From assembly GCA_014706295.1 (NCBI GenBank), contig JACSVZ010000002.1, forward strand, positions 133,179,200-133,243,199: a DNA stretch of 64,000 nt. The letters are read 5' to 3'. The notes under the pieces were generated by a model. It saw nothing but the letters and a program-made list of their open reading frames with translations. It did not search any database and was not told where the DNA came from. Source of the stretch: Lycocorax pyrrhopterus obiensis. Lineage: Eukaryota; Chordata; Aves; Passeriformes; Paradisaeidae. The translations under genes and the position numbers were made by a program. Numbering within the stretch: the first letter of the stretch is position 1; every line of letters begins with the position of its first letter. Positions 50,801 to 62,077 of this stretch are shown piece after piece.

Positions 50801-53289
50801 AAACTCCTGAAGTATCTACTGGCATAAGTACTTGGTGGGAAATATTCTGAAATGCTGTAGAATCAGGAGGATTTCCGTGTCTGAATATTTTTATCATGAG
50901 AGTCCTTAGACTGCAGTTTCAAAGCAACATGTGCACAAAGACATTGTAAATCATTCCTTTCTCTTTGCACTCCGCAAGAAACATGCCAAAGCTCTCATTT
51001 CACTTATGTTGGGATGAAAAACAATTAATAAATACATGAGAAGGAACTAACTTAAAAAAAATCAGGTACATATTAACATCTATAGCAAGTAGATTTTACA
51101 AATATACAAAGAAATTATAATTAAAGACTAACAAAAATTTTCACCAGAGTTGAACTTGTTTCTGACTTATGCTGCTTGGCAGAGAAATCCCCCAAACCCT
51201 GTCACTCTCCTTGCTGTGTTCACACACTGCAGAAATCACAGTGAACATGCTGCCAAAGCAGATTGTGGTGGTTTCTTCCCTCATCAAACTATAAAACTGT
51301 TGCATTTATCTGTGCAAAAATGTTAGAGCTACTTTCAGACTCCTGAAGAAACAGCACAGTCCTCCAATTTCCTTTGAGTAACATTATGCCAGAACATATC
51401 AATATCTGACTTAGGCAAGCTGAGGCCCCCCACACCAGGGTAGAAATACAACTAATGAGGCTTTAAAATAGCCAAGTTATGATATTCCATATATCCCCCA
51501 CTATATCTGTGGGTTAAACAACAAGGTAGTGGTTTGACCTGAGGAAAAGGCTAATGACACAAGCAGCTCCTGCAAGATTTGTCTGCAGTTGGACTATTTT
51601 ATTTTAGACACCAGTCTAGAATTGTTTCAGTTTATGTCAATAGAGCACTTGGGAACCCTGAGATTTTAATAAAGTCTTCCATTTCTGCTGTTTATGAGGG
51701 TTATTAGATCTCTGGTGTGGCATGCTCAACTCTAAAGCCTCCTAAGATCAAGCTGCAATTGCAGAGCAGGCCATGGTTTGTACATGGGAATGCAGCTCAA
51801 GCCAGCGCTGCTCAGCTTTCCTGTTGCCCTGAGGGGCCACAGCATGGATGATTCCTTGATGATTCTGGTGCTTACCTGGACACTTCAGCGGGCAGCTGGT
51901 CTTGGTGTGTGCTTTGAGTGAAAACTGACAGACTGATGCATGTGTGTGCCTCTTCGAGAGCCTGCCTTACAAGACCAGCAGGTGCTTTGAACCTCCAGCC
52001 TGTAGCAATAAATATCGACTGATGGCTGATTGATTAGCAGTCTGATAGCATCTTCTAATGATCTTTCTACCCTCTAGCATTTTTAAGAAGGTCCCTAAAT
52101 GTACCTTTCCATTTTCCCAGCATGGCTTTAAAATTACTTGCAGTGTTCTAAGTTAGCAGAGCCTGATATTTCTACCTTCTGGTGGAAGTCCCATGCCAAA
52201 TTTGATCCACTGCAACAATGAGACATTTTGATGGTGTATTCTGTGCCTTGCAGGAGATGGAAAAAATTATTTGCCTCCCCTCTAGTTTCTGCAGGGTGAT
52301 TGATAGCCTGATTAAACCAGGCTGACTCCATTTGGTTACAGAACTGAGGTTTTGCTACTGTGAAAAAAAATCCTGTTACTGTGCTTTGCAGTTAAAAAAA
52401 ATCACGTGGATTTAGACAGAAATATCTGCCTCCATGGAGACAGAGCAATGTTCAGAGAGGACAAATGTTAGTTCTTAGCTTGAATATTACTTGCTACTTC
52501 CAGAAGTCCAGGATCGTGAGGTCCTCAGAACACAGAGAACTACATCCACATCCTTTGTGGTAATAGCAAAGGCAATACAGTTTAGGGAACTAAGATCTAC
52601 TTCTGGTAGATATGGAGCAAATTTATAATTATTTTCAGCTAGGCTACATGCTAGATCTGTCCTTATAAAAGGCCTATTGAAATGTGTGATAACTGCATAC
52701 TTGAATAATGAAGTGGTCACCTTTTGTTACTGAGTTTAGAATTTAAAGAGGTAGGTCTGTGTTTCAAGGGAGTTTACATAGGGACTGGGTTAATCAAAAG
52801 AAATCATTACACATAAGCAAGTAATAAATACCAATTCATTTGAGACTTGAAGGTTAGTAACCATGGAGAGCAAATGGCAGATCTCTGGGTAAATTAAAAA
52901 GAAACTTTTGCTAAATTTCTAGAACCTGCTCACTTCTTTTTGAAATTCACTTCCTTATGTGCAACCCCAGAATAGGGGAATGCCTTTGTATTTCCTCACA
53001 GTTTTCTATTTTAGTGTCACAGGATCTCTGTTTCTTTTTGTAATTTTCTTTATGCATCCCAAGATTCATTGTAAAAGCAGTTTCACAAACAACAGTTATT
53101 TTTACTTGCTAGCAAAAACCTTACTAACTGTTCTTTACTACAGATTGTGTACAAAGTATGTATTTGTTATTGCCTAAGTGAATTGCATGAGTTTTACATC
53201 ACTCCAGCAATTATGTCAAGCTGATGAGTGTAATGTAAATAATCCAGCAATTGTTTTTGTATTGTGCCAGTGTATAAGGTCACTGCCCT
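47861..53289. other. Non-coding DNA, no gene seen
   Basis: Over 5 kb of mainly unique sequence. A GC-rich block at 49610-49815 is open in several frames only because of composition and matches nothing I know. No tandem or interspersed repeat is called. Confidence 0.5.
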
Positions 53290-53500
53290 AAACACTGAGT
53301 CCTGATTTAACAAAGGTTATTTTTTTTAATAAGGCATATTAATCCCACTGTATTGGTAGCTCTGTCCCTCTTTTGAGTTGAGCTCTGCTATCCCACAAAT
53401 TGGATGAAAATCTCATTAGTGGAGCTATAATGAGCTGGCAATGAAACCCCTTCAAGCCTCCGTGCTTACAGCCATTTGCCTGTTTGTCTTACTCTTCATC
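53290..53500. promoter_or_regulatory. Candidate conserved non-coding element
   Basis: Repeat-free block with AACAAAGG (SOX/TCF-like), TTAATCCC (OTX/bicoid-like) and an inverted pair, CTCATTA at 53412-53418 and TAATGAG at 53428-53434, around a 9-nt spacer. It has the look of a developmental enhancer. Conservation is unknown. Confidence 0.27.
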
Positions 53501-56500
53501 GTGAGCCTAAAATTGCCCATTAGGATTCCAGTGAAGAGCAACTCTGACTAGAGCTGGGATGCTGACAGAGCCACCAAAGAGACAGAAATCTGCCAAAACC
53601 CAAAAGGGTGGTAGGGTATTATTTATGGAGAGACTGCACCTGTGCACACTTGTTCAACCAGAAGTAAACTATAGGGAGCTGGGGGGAAGAGAAGAGGAAA
53701 AACAGAGATAGAATAGTGGGATAGAATTAGGGGAAAGGAGTAAGGAATTTGTTTTATTGGAACTTTTAAGTGTGAGCCAGAAGCATTTTATTGTACCTGA
53801 AATTAATCAGATGTCAATGAAAGGAACTTCAAGCAAGCTCTTGCTATTAAGTGTCATGAATGCCAACATTAATTCCAGAATAGGGAGAGTCACAAGATGG
53901 TTATGCATATCCTTTGAATCAAAACTGTTCAAATATGACTCCAGCACAGAAGAAAAGAAGTGGAAACCATGGTGAAAGCATGACCACTCAAATGATAGGT
54001 GCTTCTGCTGCCTTCCAGAGAGACAATATTTTAAAAAGTCAACATCCAGGACACTGAATACTTCAGAAAAACTGATGTCCTGTTGTGATAGCAGAAACCT
54101 CAAAGCTGCCAAGACTAACAGGAGATTGAATAAAGTATCCTAAAAGCCCGGCCTGTCACAGGTACAATGAAGTCACACAGTCTCTACAATTGACTATCAG
54201 TATATTTTAGTGTACTGTACATGGTCAGCAAATGTTTTAGAAAATCAAGTTGCCAGTAAATCATTACAGAGACGCAAGAAGATTTTGCACTGTTATTAAA
54301 AAAAAAAAAGAGGAAAAATAAAAGACACCATTGTGGCAAACACTTGAAACTGCAATCCAGTTACTACTTGAATGCGGAATTAGCCAGGCATGGAATATTA
54401 GTCAAAACTCTAACTCTGTGTATCTGTTTATCTGTAAGATTCAGCCTTAAAGAATTTTTGGAATATTTTATTCTCTTAAATGACAAACAAATGAAAAAAA
54501 CATCCTTCTCAAATTAAGGCCTTTCAAATAAAAAGAGAAAATAGAAAATATTAGGCATTTTATAAAAGCTCTAGCTAGCTTTTTGCAACAAGAAAAAACC
54601 CACCAAATAAAAATAGGAGAAAAACCCAGGATGAAGTCCTTCCTAGAAAAGAAAGTATGTTCAATAACATGTACTGTTTAGACTAAGAAACTGCATGTAT
54701 TCATTTTCTTGCTTTTTAGTTTTCATTTATAAATGTGTTTCCTGCTTTGAAATCAGGATTTTTACCCTTTGCTATGTTAAACTCTGCTCAAAATGAAGTC
54801 AAGAAAATCTGATAGCCACAGAGCTTTTGATGAATTCTAACAGCTAAACAATTAAACTTTAATTGCAGTCAGGCTTCCAAGATTTCTATGCCCCTAATCA
54901 AGTTTATTAAAGTTTTAAAATGGTGAAAGGTACAAGTTAAAACACAGCTAACATTAAGCACCAAGAAAAGAAACACAGTCATGTATCAAATCAAAGAAGG
55001 TCAGTCTGATGACAGCTATAAAGAACTTGAGGTGGGATTCATTGTACTTAAAATTGACTACATAGGACTTAGAAATATAATCTAAGCTAGTCAGACAGGC
55101 TTCTTCTGTGGTCAGTAAAGAGATAGGAAATTCCAGAGAGTGATTCATCACACTCTGTGAAGAAGAGCATCAATCCACTGTCTACAGAGAGAACCTATAT
55201 GACAAGCATAAGCTCTGATAAAGATACTGTAAAACGTTAAAATGGTTGACTGAGTTTGTTTCTGCCCCACAGCCATCGGCCCAAATTTCTCTAAAATATT
55301 TCTGCCCTTAAGAAATATTTCATCTACAAATTAATCAGCTCCTGAAGCACTGCAGCCTTTAAACTGTATAGGACATAGTAGAGGTTCAGTAGTAAATTTG
55401 TGTGTGGATCAGGTGTTCTGGTCTTGAGCTGGCTATTCATATCACAGATGCAAAGCAGAGTTTCCTTCTGGTGTTGAGTTTTTAAACTTTGTTCCTCTTC
55501 TATCAGAGCCCTCAAGGTAGACAAGAGTTTTCAGACAACAGAAGTTAATAACATCAATATCCTGCTTGATGTTGGTATATCCTACTTACTATGCTAAGCA
55601 TAAACTATTACTTATCATGTGTGAAATCTGTTAGATTGAAAGAGAATTACTGTTCAGCAATATATAGGAAATGTTTTGATTTGCACTATGGACATTGGAG
55701 ACTCATTATAACTTAGTGAGTTTTGAACGTGATTAAAAAAGCAAAACAAAAAATCACAATTTTAAGTCCAAAAAGCTGTATTTCAATATGTGGTGGTTTG
55801 GGTTTTTTCTCACTTCATATTAATTATTTATAATAACACTACATGGAATATGTTCCGCAAAAATAATGAAGTTTTAATAAAAGGAAATTTTACTGCAGCA
55901 CTTCCCTTCTAAATATTTCTTAAATTGAAAAAGATGATAGAAAGTTTGTTAATTACAGGTCATATATACCAATGGTTATAAATGAACTGCTTTCTTTACT
56001 GCAAGTTTTGTTAACCATAAAATAATGATTCAGTGAGTGTTGAATCCATACTGATTCCTCACCGCAGGGCCCAGAAAGGACGTCTGCATCTTATGCCATT
56101 CTATGCTGCTCTACTGGGTCATTTTTCTCACAGAAGACTCATAGTCAGCTCCTTTATGCCGTCCTGTGCTCTCAGCCAGGTCTGTGTGTGTGCCTCAGTG
56201 GATGTGAACAGCTTTAACTCTACCTGCAGTAGCTAAACAGCATCTAGGAAGACACAGAACCATGACCAACTGTATCGTTTTCTTCTAGATGAAATAATTT
56301 CTTCTCAAGTTGTATAAGAGACAGGACCATCTGATAATGATGCTGGAGAAGAGAAATGAGAACAGTAGCCACAATTGATCAAATACACTGTACTGTTGAG
56401 ATCACTGCTTGTGTTTAACAAAATTCACTCTGGCAATGGCATAGACCAAGTGTGCTGGCACAGCTCTGGAACGTACATACTGAAGGATCTGAGTGCTCTG

Positions 56501-56589
56501 ATACAAAACTGGAAAAAGCAGGAACAGGGACAAGGGGTCACATTTGATTTCACATGCTGTGCTCCACACTAACATTGCCGAATCTCAGC
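53501..56589. other. Non-coding DNA, no gene seen
   Basis: AT-rich unique sequence. 54837-54935 has clustered TAAT words (AAACAATTAAACTTTAATTGC) that could be a further CNE, but the case is weaker than for the blocks listed separately. Confidence 0.5.
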
Positions 56590-56652
56590 TTTGTGCCAGA
56601 TCCTGTCTGTGCAAATCCAGACCAACTGCTGAAGTCAATCCCATTTTTCTCT
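56590..56652. repeat. Possible palindromic MITE-like fragment
   Basis: GTGCCAGATCCTGTCTGTGC followed by GAAGTCAATCCC resembles one arm of an old amniote palindrome (CCAGATCCT...TGTAAAT...GAAGTCAATGG). The second arm is not seen. Confidence 0.3.
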
Positions 56653-59600
56653 ATATAAAGAAGCATATTGTCCACCCTGTGAAATAAAGATTAAGATTGC
56701 TTTTCATTGAAAGCTCTTTATTAGTTGTTTACTAGAAATGTGACATGTGACAACATATACCCAGTGGGCAAATGAGTTTCACCACTGTGACAGCAACACA
56801 ACACAGCAGTCAATCCCAAAGGAATGTTGGTTAGGGCAGCAGTTTGGTCATGTTTTTTATTGACCATTTACAGTCTTTTTCATAGGTTTTTTTTTAATTT
56901 TAGCTCTGCTAAGCAGTTCCAAAGTCAGAAATTTCTTTGGTTTTTTTTAAGTAGCTAATATTCAGAGCAATTAATTCCATCTTGTCCTGACTTACTCCAC
57001 CCTCTTCTATCACATAATGGTAACTATTCTAGTGCTGTATGAGTTGCATTCAGCTTTACACCCTTCTTAATTCACAGACAGTGGTTCAGGACAGTAGATT
57101 TTGCCAACAGAGAACAGACAGCAATTTTAGCATGATTTTTTTTGTAAGGAAGAAGTTATCACCTTTGAACACTATGCTGCAGAACTTGCAGTTATCACTC
57201 TGGGTCTATGTGATTATTTTATCCTTGTGATACTGTCTTGTTTATCCTCTAGCTTCTTGCAATAATAAAGTTGCCAAATTTTTTTTGTTGTTATTTTTTT
57301 CATATCACATTCTAATGTATTGGTGTAATTGTTTATAAATTTGCAATGTTTCACCTCCAGCTAAACCCCAAGATCTTTAGGAAAAATGTCAGAGATGTCA
57401 GGGAAAGAAACAGCCATGTTTCCAGGAACTCTAGTATATGATGGAAATGTTCAGATCATTGTTCAAGTTGTTAAGAGGTTGCCCAGGGATTTTAGGCTGA
57501 GCCACAGAAGTTGTAAAAATCTTTACTCCTCTGATCATTCTCCTTCCCCTATTTTCAGTGCTCTCTTGAAGGCTTATATTCAAAGTGGTAGTGATGAAAT
57601 ATTGGAATTGTACTTCCCTTTCTGTCATATGTTAAGCTTATGGGCAGGCAGTGCTGATAATAGTGATGATGATCTTGAATTCTCTGGAATCTGTTTTTCT
57701 GCCTTTTACTGATCTATCCAGATACAGTATCCCAAAGGTTCTTCCTTTTTTTCTTTCATCTGCCAGTAGATCAGGCTTCTGATCTCATTGTTTGTGATGT
57801 CTAGGAGAGGAATATTGGCCACACAGATCATAGTGAAGGGCAATGTTGATGCTATCTGTGGTTTACACATTGTGCCAAATGTATTATGGCATTATGTTTT
57901 ATAGCCTTTCACGTGTGTTATCCCTCCTCCCTTTGTGTGTCAAGAGGCAGTGTGCAACTGCAGCCAGGACTGCAGTGAATGATTTTAGCTGAGCTATCTT
58001 ACCCAGAAGAGTCTATATTGACATTTTAATGTCTCTTCACACATTTCCTATATCAGGGCCTTCTGCCTCTAAAACTGATTTTCTTTCCACGATTGGATTT
58101 CTTCCCTGCATTTTCCACAATTACTCCCTTAGCCAATAACTTTAAAGCTTGTCTAAGAAACAACCCTCTAAACAAGTTTTTCAGTCTTCTTCCAGCTTTC
58201 CTTCTAGGCATATTCAACATCTCAGTGTCTGGTTTTGGATGCAATGCTCTTTATGGAGCATTTTTGGTTATTCTACCAAGAGCCTCAGTTCTACTAAAGT
58301 AAGTCCCTGCAACATATATTCAAAATAGGGCATGGAATTAGTTGTCTTGAAAAGAGACTGTTTCTGGTAATTTTGTGTTTAAGGTGTCAGTTTTTTCTGA
58401 GGGATAAGGTTTCAATGGCTTCTTCTGTCATTAAAAGTACATAATTTGTTGCAACGTGTATGAGTTGCATGATTTCTGGAAAGACTAGATGATCTTCATG
58501 GGGTTAAGATAATTTTACCGGACTTAGCAATCATCTAAGATTATTTGTATGTGGAATAGTTATTAGTAATGTTTTGCAAGATGCATTGAATTTCCATTCA
58601 AATTTTCCTTTGAAGGCCGAATAACAACAAGTTGTAAATTATGAAAATTGGGATAATAACAAGTTCCCCCAGAAATTTCCCAAGGGGTTATGGACTGGGT
58701 GTAAGCTGTAATCTTGGAGGGGGAGGTCTCTGTCTTCAAGACAGTTTTATGTAAATTTTCAAGAATTATATTATTGTAGTGCTATACATTCTTAATGCTT
58801 TCTTTATTCATGTATGAGGGACAAAGTCAAAGACCTCAGTCTTTGTATATTGTCCTGAGATTTTCTGGTTTTGGCAGTCTTTATACTCTACATGTCAATC
58901 AGAAACCAATGCTCAAAAGTACTAGTATTTCTTTTTGCATCCTTTTCATTCCCATGTGAAATTTGCATTGGTAACCACACTGGAGTAGATTTTTTCTGAT
59001 ATGATCAATGTTAACAGCTTGCAAATGGTTGAGAGATGTGATTATTTAGGAGCTGGGATCTACTTGATGGCCAGTGCTTTTGTTTTCCATAATTAACATT
59101 ACTCTGACATGCATCTTAATGATTACTCCTGAGAGAAGTCACTGGAATTTTGAGCTGGTCATGGTGCAAAAATGCAAGATATTGAAACCAAAAAGTATAG
59201 ACAACATCCGGTCCTGCTGTTTTTTTTTTTCTTAAGGAATCTCTTGACTGTTTCTGGTGCTGATTTTAGTTTTATTTTTTGTCAAACCTCTGTTCTGGGA
59301 TCTTTAATCCACCGGGTATTTCTTTTTGGTTCAATAAGGTTGCTTGGGATATCTTCGCACAACTTTATGGACTTAGCAAAGTTTGTAGAGATTCCTCCTA
59401 AAAAAGTCTTTTGTTTTAAGTTGAAAGGTCTTTCAGTCTGCATGACTTATATTTTTATTTCTTTTAGTCTGCAGATAAGGAGGGCATGGTTCACTTGTTC
59501 AGTTCTGGATAATTGATAAATAATAATAATCTGTGTACAGCAAATTAAAAGAGGGATTTTTTTTTTTGTGACTGCAGATTATTTTATATACTTGAGCATT

Positions 59601-61194
59601 TATAAATTGAATGGTTTCTGAAACTGTGACTGACTTTGTTCACTGGAAATGTGTAATTTTTTGTTGTTAGTGGTTTTCCTCTTTCTCCATATATTTCCTT
59701 CATCTTACCTAAACTTATCTCTGGGTGATTTTATTTTGGTGGTTGTTTGTTTCTTAATTTTTCTTCAGACATTCTTCTGTAGAAATACTATTACCTGGAC
59801 TCCATTTGTTGCAGAAGATATGCTCTTGGGTATAATCCACAGCCTGCAAGTTTGGCCATCTGACCAGTTTTACATGGGAATTGAATACGGAAGGTTAAAG
59901 GATTAAAACCTCAAGTATGAAGAACAATTATCCATTAATATCTCTGGAGTCTTTCAGAGAGCTGGGGTAAAGTCAGTATAGTGTTCATTTATTCAGAGAG
60001 AGAGAAGCCTCAGAACTTTGTGATTCATGGTAGCAAAAAGCAATCGACAAAAAAGACGGTATTAATGTCTGTTTTGATCAGTAATGTTTGTGACACCTGG
60101 ATCACTACTATAAAATTAGCTATCATTACAGCTAGATACATCTCTTCCTCATTCATTTCAATAGTGCACCTGGAAAGACTTGAAATATGGATAGGAAGAA
60201 ATTATATGTCACAGGAATGGGTTCACCATTAGTTTTCAAAATGAGCATGGCCAAGTAGCAAAGGTAAAAGCTGCAGTTATTATTCCCCAAATATAATTTA
60301 ATTGGCAGTAGACTAAATTTGTTTTCCCTAAGTCCAGTCCCATTTTGCCCATGACAGTAAGTGGTAGGTGATCTTCTTGTCTTTATCTCAACCCCCATGC
60401 TTTTTCGTCCTATTTTCTTCCCGTGACACACTCTGGTTTAACTGTTAGCCAGGGTTAACTGAGCACGTTTCATCATGGTCTTGTTTATTGTCCTCTTTAC
60501 TGCCATAGGTGCATTTTTCCATTCAGGTTTGGCGAGAGTGGTTTTTAAGAGAATCCCTTGACCAGGCCCAAGGCTGACATTGCAAGGAGGTCTCAAAGCA
60601 TAAAGGCTGGATTTCCTTTGGAGGAAACTATTTAGACAAAGGTCTAAAAGGACTGCTCCTGGTATGATCCAGCCACTAAGGGGTATTCTGGCCAGGGAAT
60701 GCTGGAGCTAACTCATCCTGGGACATGGCATAGACACTGGGCCTGACAAAAGCCCTTTTGGCTATACAGTTCCAGTCCTGTAGTGTTCCCTGCTAAGGTA
60801 GACAAAGCCAATGGCCTCCTTGAAGATTACTTGCATTAAAGCTAAAGAACATAGACAAGTTAAATAAAAGACAAGATGGATTTGCTTTGGTGTTTCATAA
60901 ATTCTGGCTGCATCTACAGTGCTGTAGGAACAGTCCCTGACCTACAGACCAAAAAGAAAAAAATATATCCCACACTGACCTAGGCTCATTGCCCCAGATA
61001 CGATATGCAATGCTTGCTCCAGGTATTTTCAGGTCATAGGAACCCTTCTGAAATGCACTTTAAAATATAATTTTATTTTCAATTTGAAGTGTCTCAGATG
61101 TGACAGTTCTGCCATGGCCTGTGACATGGTGTTTTATAGTGTCATGCTGCAAATGTGATGCATACTATGGGCAGTGGCAAGACATGGAACAGAC

Positions 61195-61197
<3 letters not shown>
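56653..61197. other. Non-coding DNA, plus strand T-biased, no gene seen
   Basis: Pyrimidine-biased plus strand with T runs at about 56887-56897, 57278-57300 and 59219-59231. Open frames up to 114 codons (59172-59516) are hydrophobic F/L-rich frames expected from T-rich DNA and have no domain. No repeat family recognised. Confidence 0.5.

Positions 61198-61243
<46 letters not shown>
61198..61243. repeat. (TA)23 microsatellite
   Basis: Perfect alternating TA over 46 bp, with no interruption. Confidence 0.97.
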
Positions 61244-61244
<1 letters not shown>

Positions 61245-61506
61245 TTGTAAGCATGAAGCTTACAGTCATAGAACTTCGATACAGTTTCCTTTCATCTTAG
61301 AGCAAAATCACACAAGGCCACATCTGAGTTTCACCTCAGAGGGAAATAATTGTGAGGAAAATGCCGAACAGCAGTTCAGAGTGCATATAGTTTGGACAAC
61401 CAGTGGAACAGAACCTGAGAGAAATAAACAGATGAGTTGAGAGAAGCAGATGCACCTTCTACTTGAAGAGCAGACCACTTCCCAAGAGGAGACCATGTAG
61501 TTTCTA

Positions 61507-61510
61507 CCAA
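61507..61510. repeat. Target-site duplication, left copy (CCAA)
   Basis: CCAA directly precedes the LTR start at 61511 and is repeated at 61947-61950 directly after its end. Confidence 0.65.
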
Positions 61511-61946
61511 TGATGCCTTATCAGGCCTCCTAGACACAGAGACTAGACAGAGTAAAGGAACAAAAGTAGGTATTTATTTGAAGGGCCTTCAAGGTACACC
61601 CTGGGGAGCCAGAGGCTATTGCCAAGATGGACCCCAAGATGGACAACAGGTCACGAGTTTTCTACACTTTTATAAGTTTGGTTCGTTTGCATATCAGGGT
61701 CAATTCTCCAATTAAAACCCCAGTTAAATGATGTAATTCCCCTTAGCTACTCCCCCTTCAGAGACTCCTTGGTTTACACCCCTTGGGCTCAGGATGGTCC
61801 AGGTGTCCTTGAAGAGCAGTCCGGAGAGGCTTTGTTGTGTCTAACGAGCATGAGAGAGCAGAAAGTAACAGGCTACAAGAGGCTTCAAAGTTGCACACTA
61901 AGCAGTACAGAGTTTAAAAAATATAAAATTAAAACCTAAGGCATCA
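61511..61946 (-). mobile_element. Solo LTR of an endogenous retrovirus (ERV1-like)
   Basis: A 436-bp element is bounded by a perfect 10-bp terminal inverted repeat: TGATGCCTTA at 61511-61520 and TAAGGCATCA at 61937-61946. A 4-bp duplication CCAA flanks it. On the minus strand it carries a TATA box CTTATAAAAG (plus-strand 61667-61676). An AATAAA signal follows about 90 nt downstream (plus-strand 61573-61578), a normal U3-R spacing. This leaves roughly 300 bp of U3 and a U5 of a few tens of bases. No gag, pol or env sequence adjoins it, so it is a solo LTR. The 4-bp duplication fits class I (gamma-like) elements; that class is inferred. Confidence 0.85.
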
Positions 61947-61950
61947 CCAA
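61947..61950. repeat. Target-site duplication, right copy (CCAA)
   Basis: Matches 61507-61510 and fixes the right boundary of the LTR. Confidence 0.65.
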
Positions 61951-61997
61951 GATAACAAATGCTGCTAGCTATGCAACATATATGGTTTAGTTTTAGG

Positions 61998-62077
61998 TAG
62001 CCCTCTGAGGAGCATTGAGTTGGACTCAATGGTCCTTATAGATCCCTTCAACTCGAGATATTCTGTGATTCTATGCA
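61998..62077 (+). mobile_element. CR1 LINE 3' tail
   Basis: The last 80 bp of CR1: 'GAGTTGGACTCAATGGTCC', 'ATCCCTTCAACTCGAGATATT', then ATTCTGTGATTCTATG, the canonical two-octamer 3' end. It is severely 5'-truncated. It is closer to consensus than the other copies, so probably younger. It lies about 50 bp from the LTR. Confidence 0.92.

Noticed and set aside
57386..57712. 108-codon plus-strand open frame
   Set aside because: No known domain; T-rich region with many chance frames.
61496..61877. Alternative LTR boundaries TGTAG...CTACA
   Set aside because: Only a 5-bp inverted repeat and no matching target duplication. The 61511-61946 boundaries have a 10-bp inverted repeat and CCAA on both sides.
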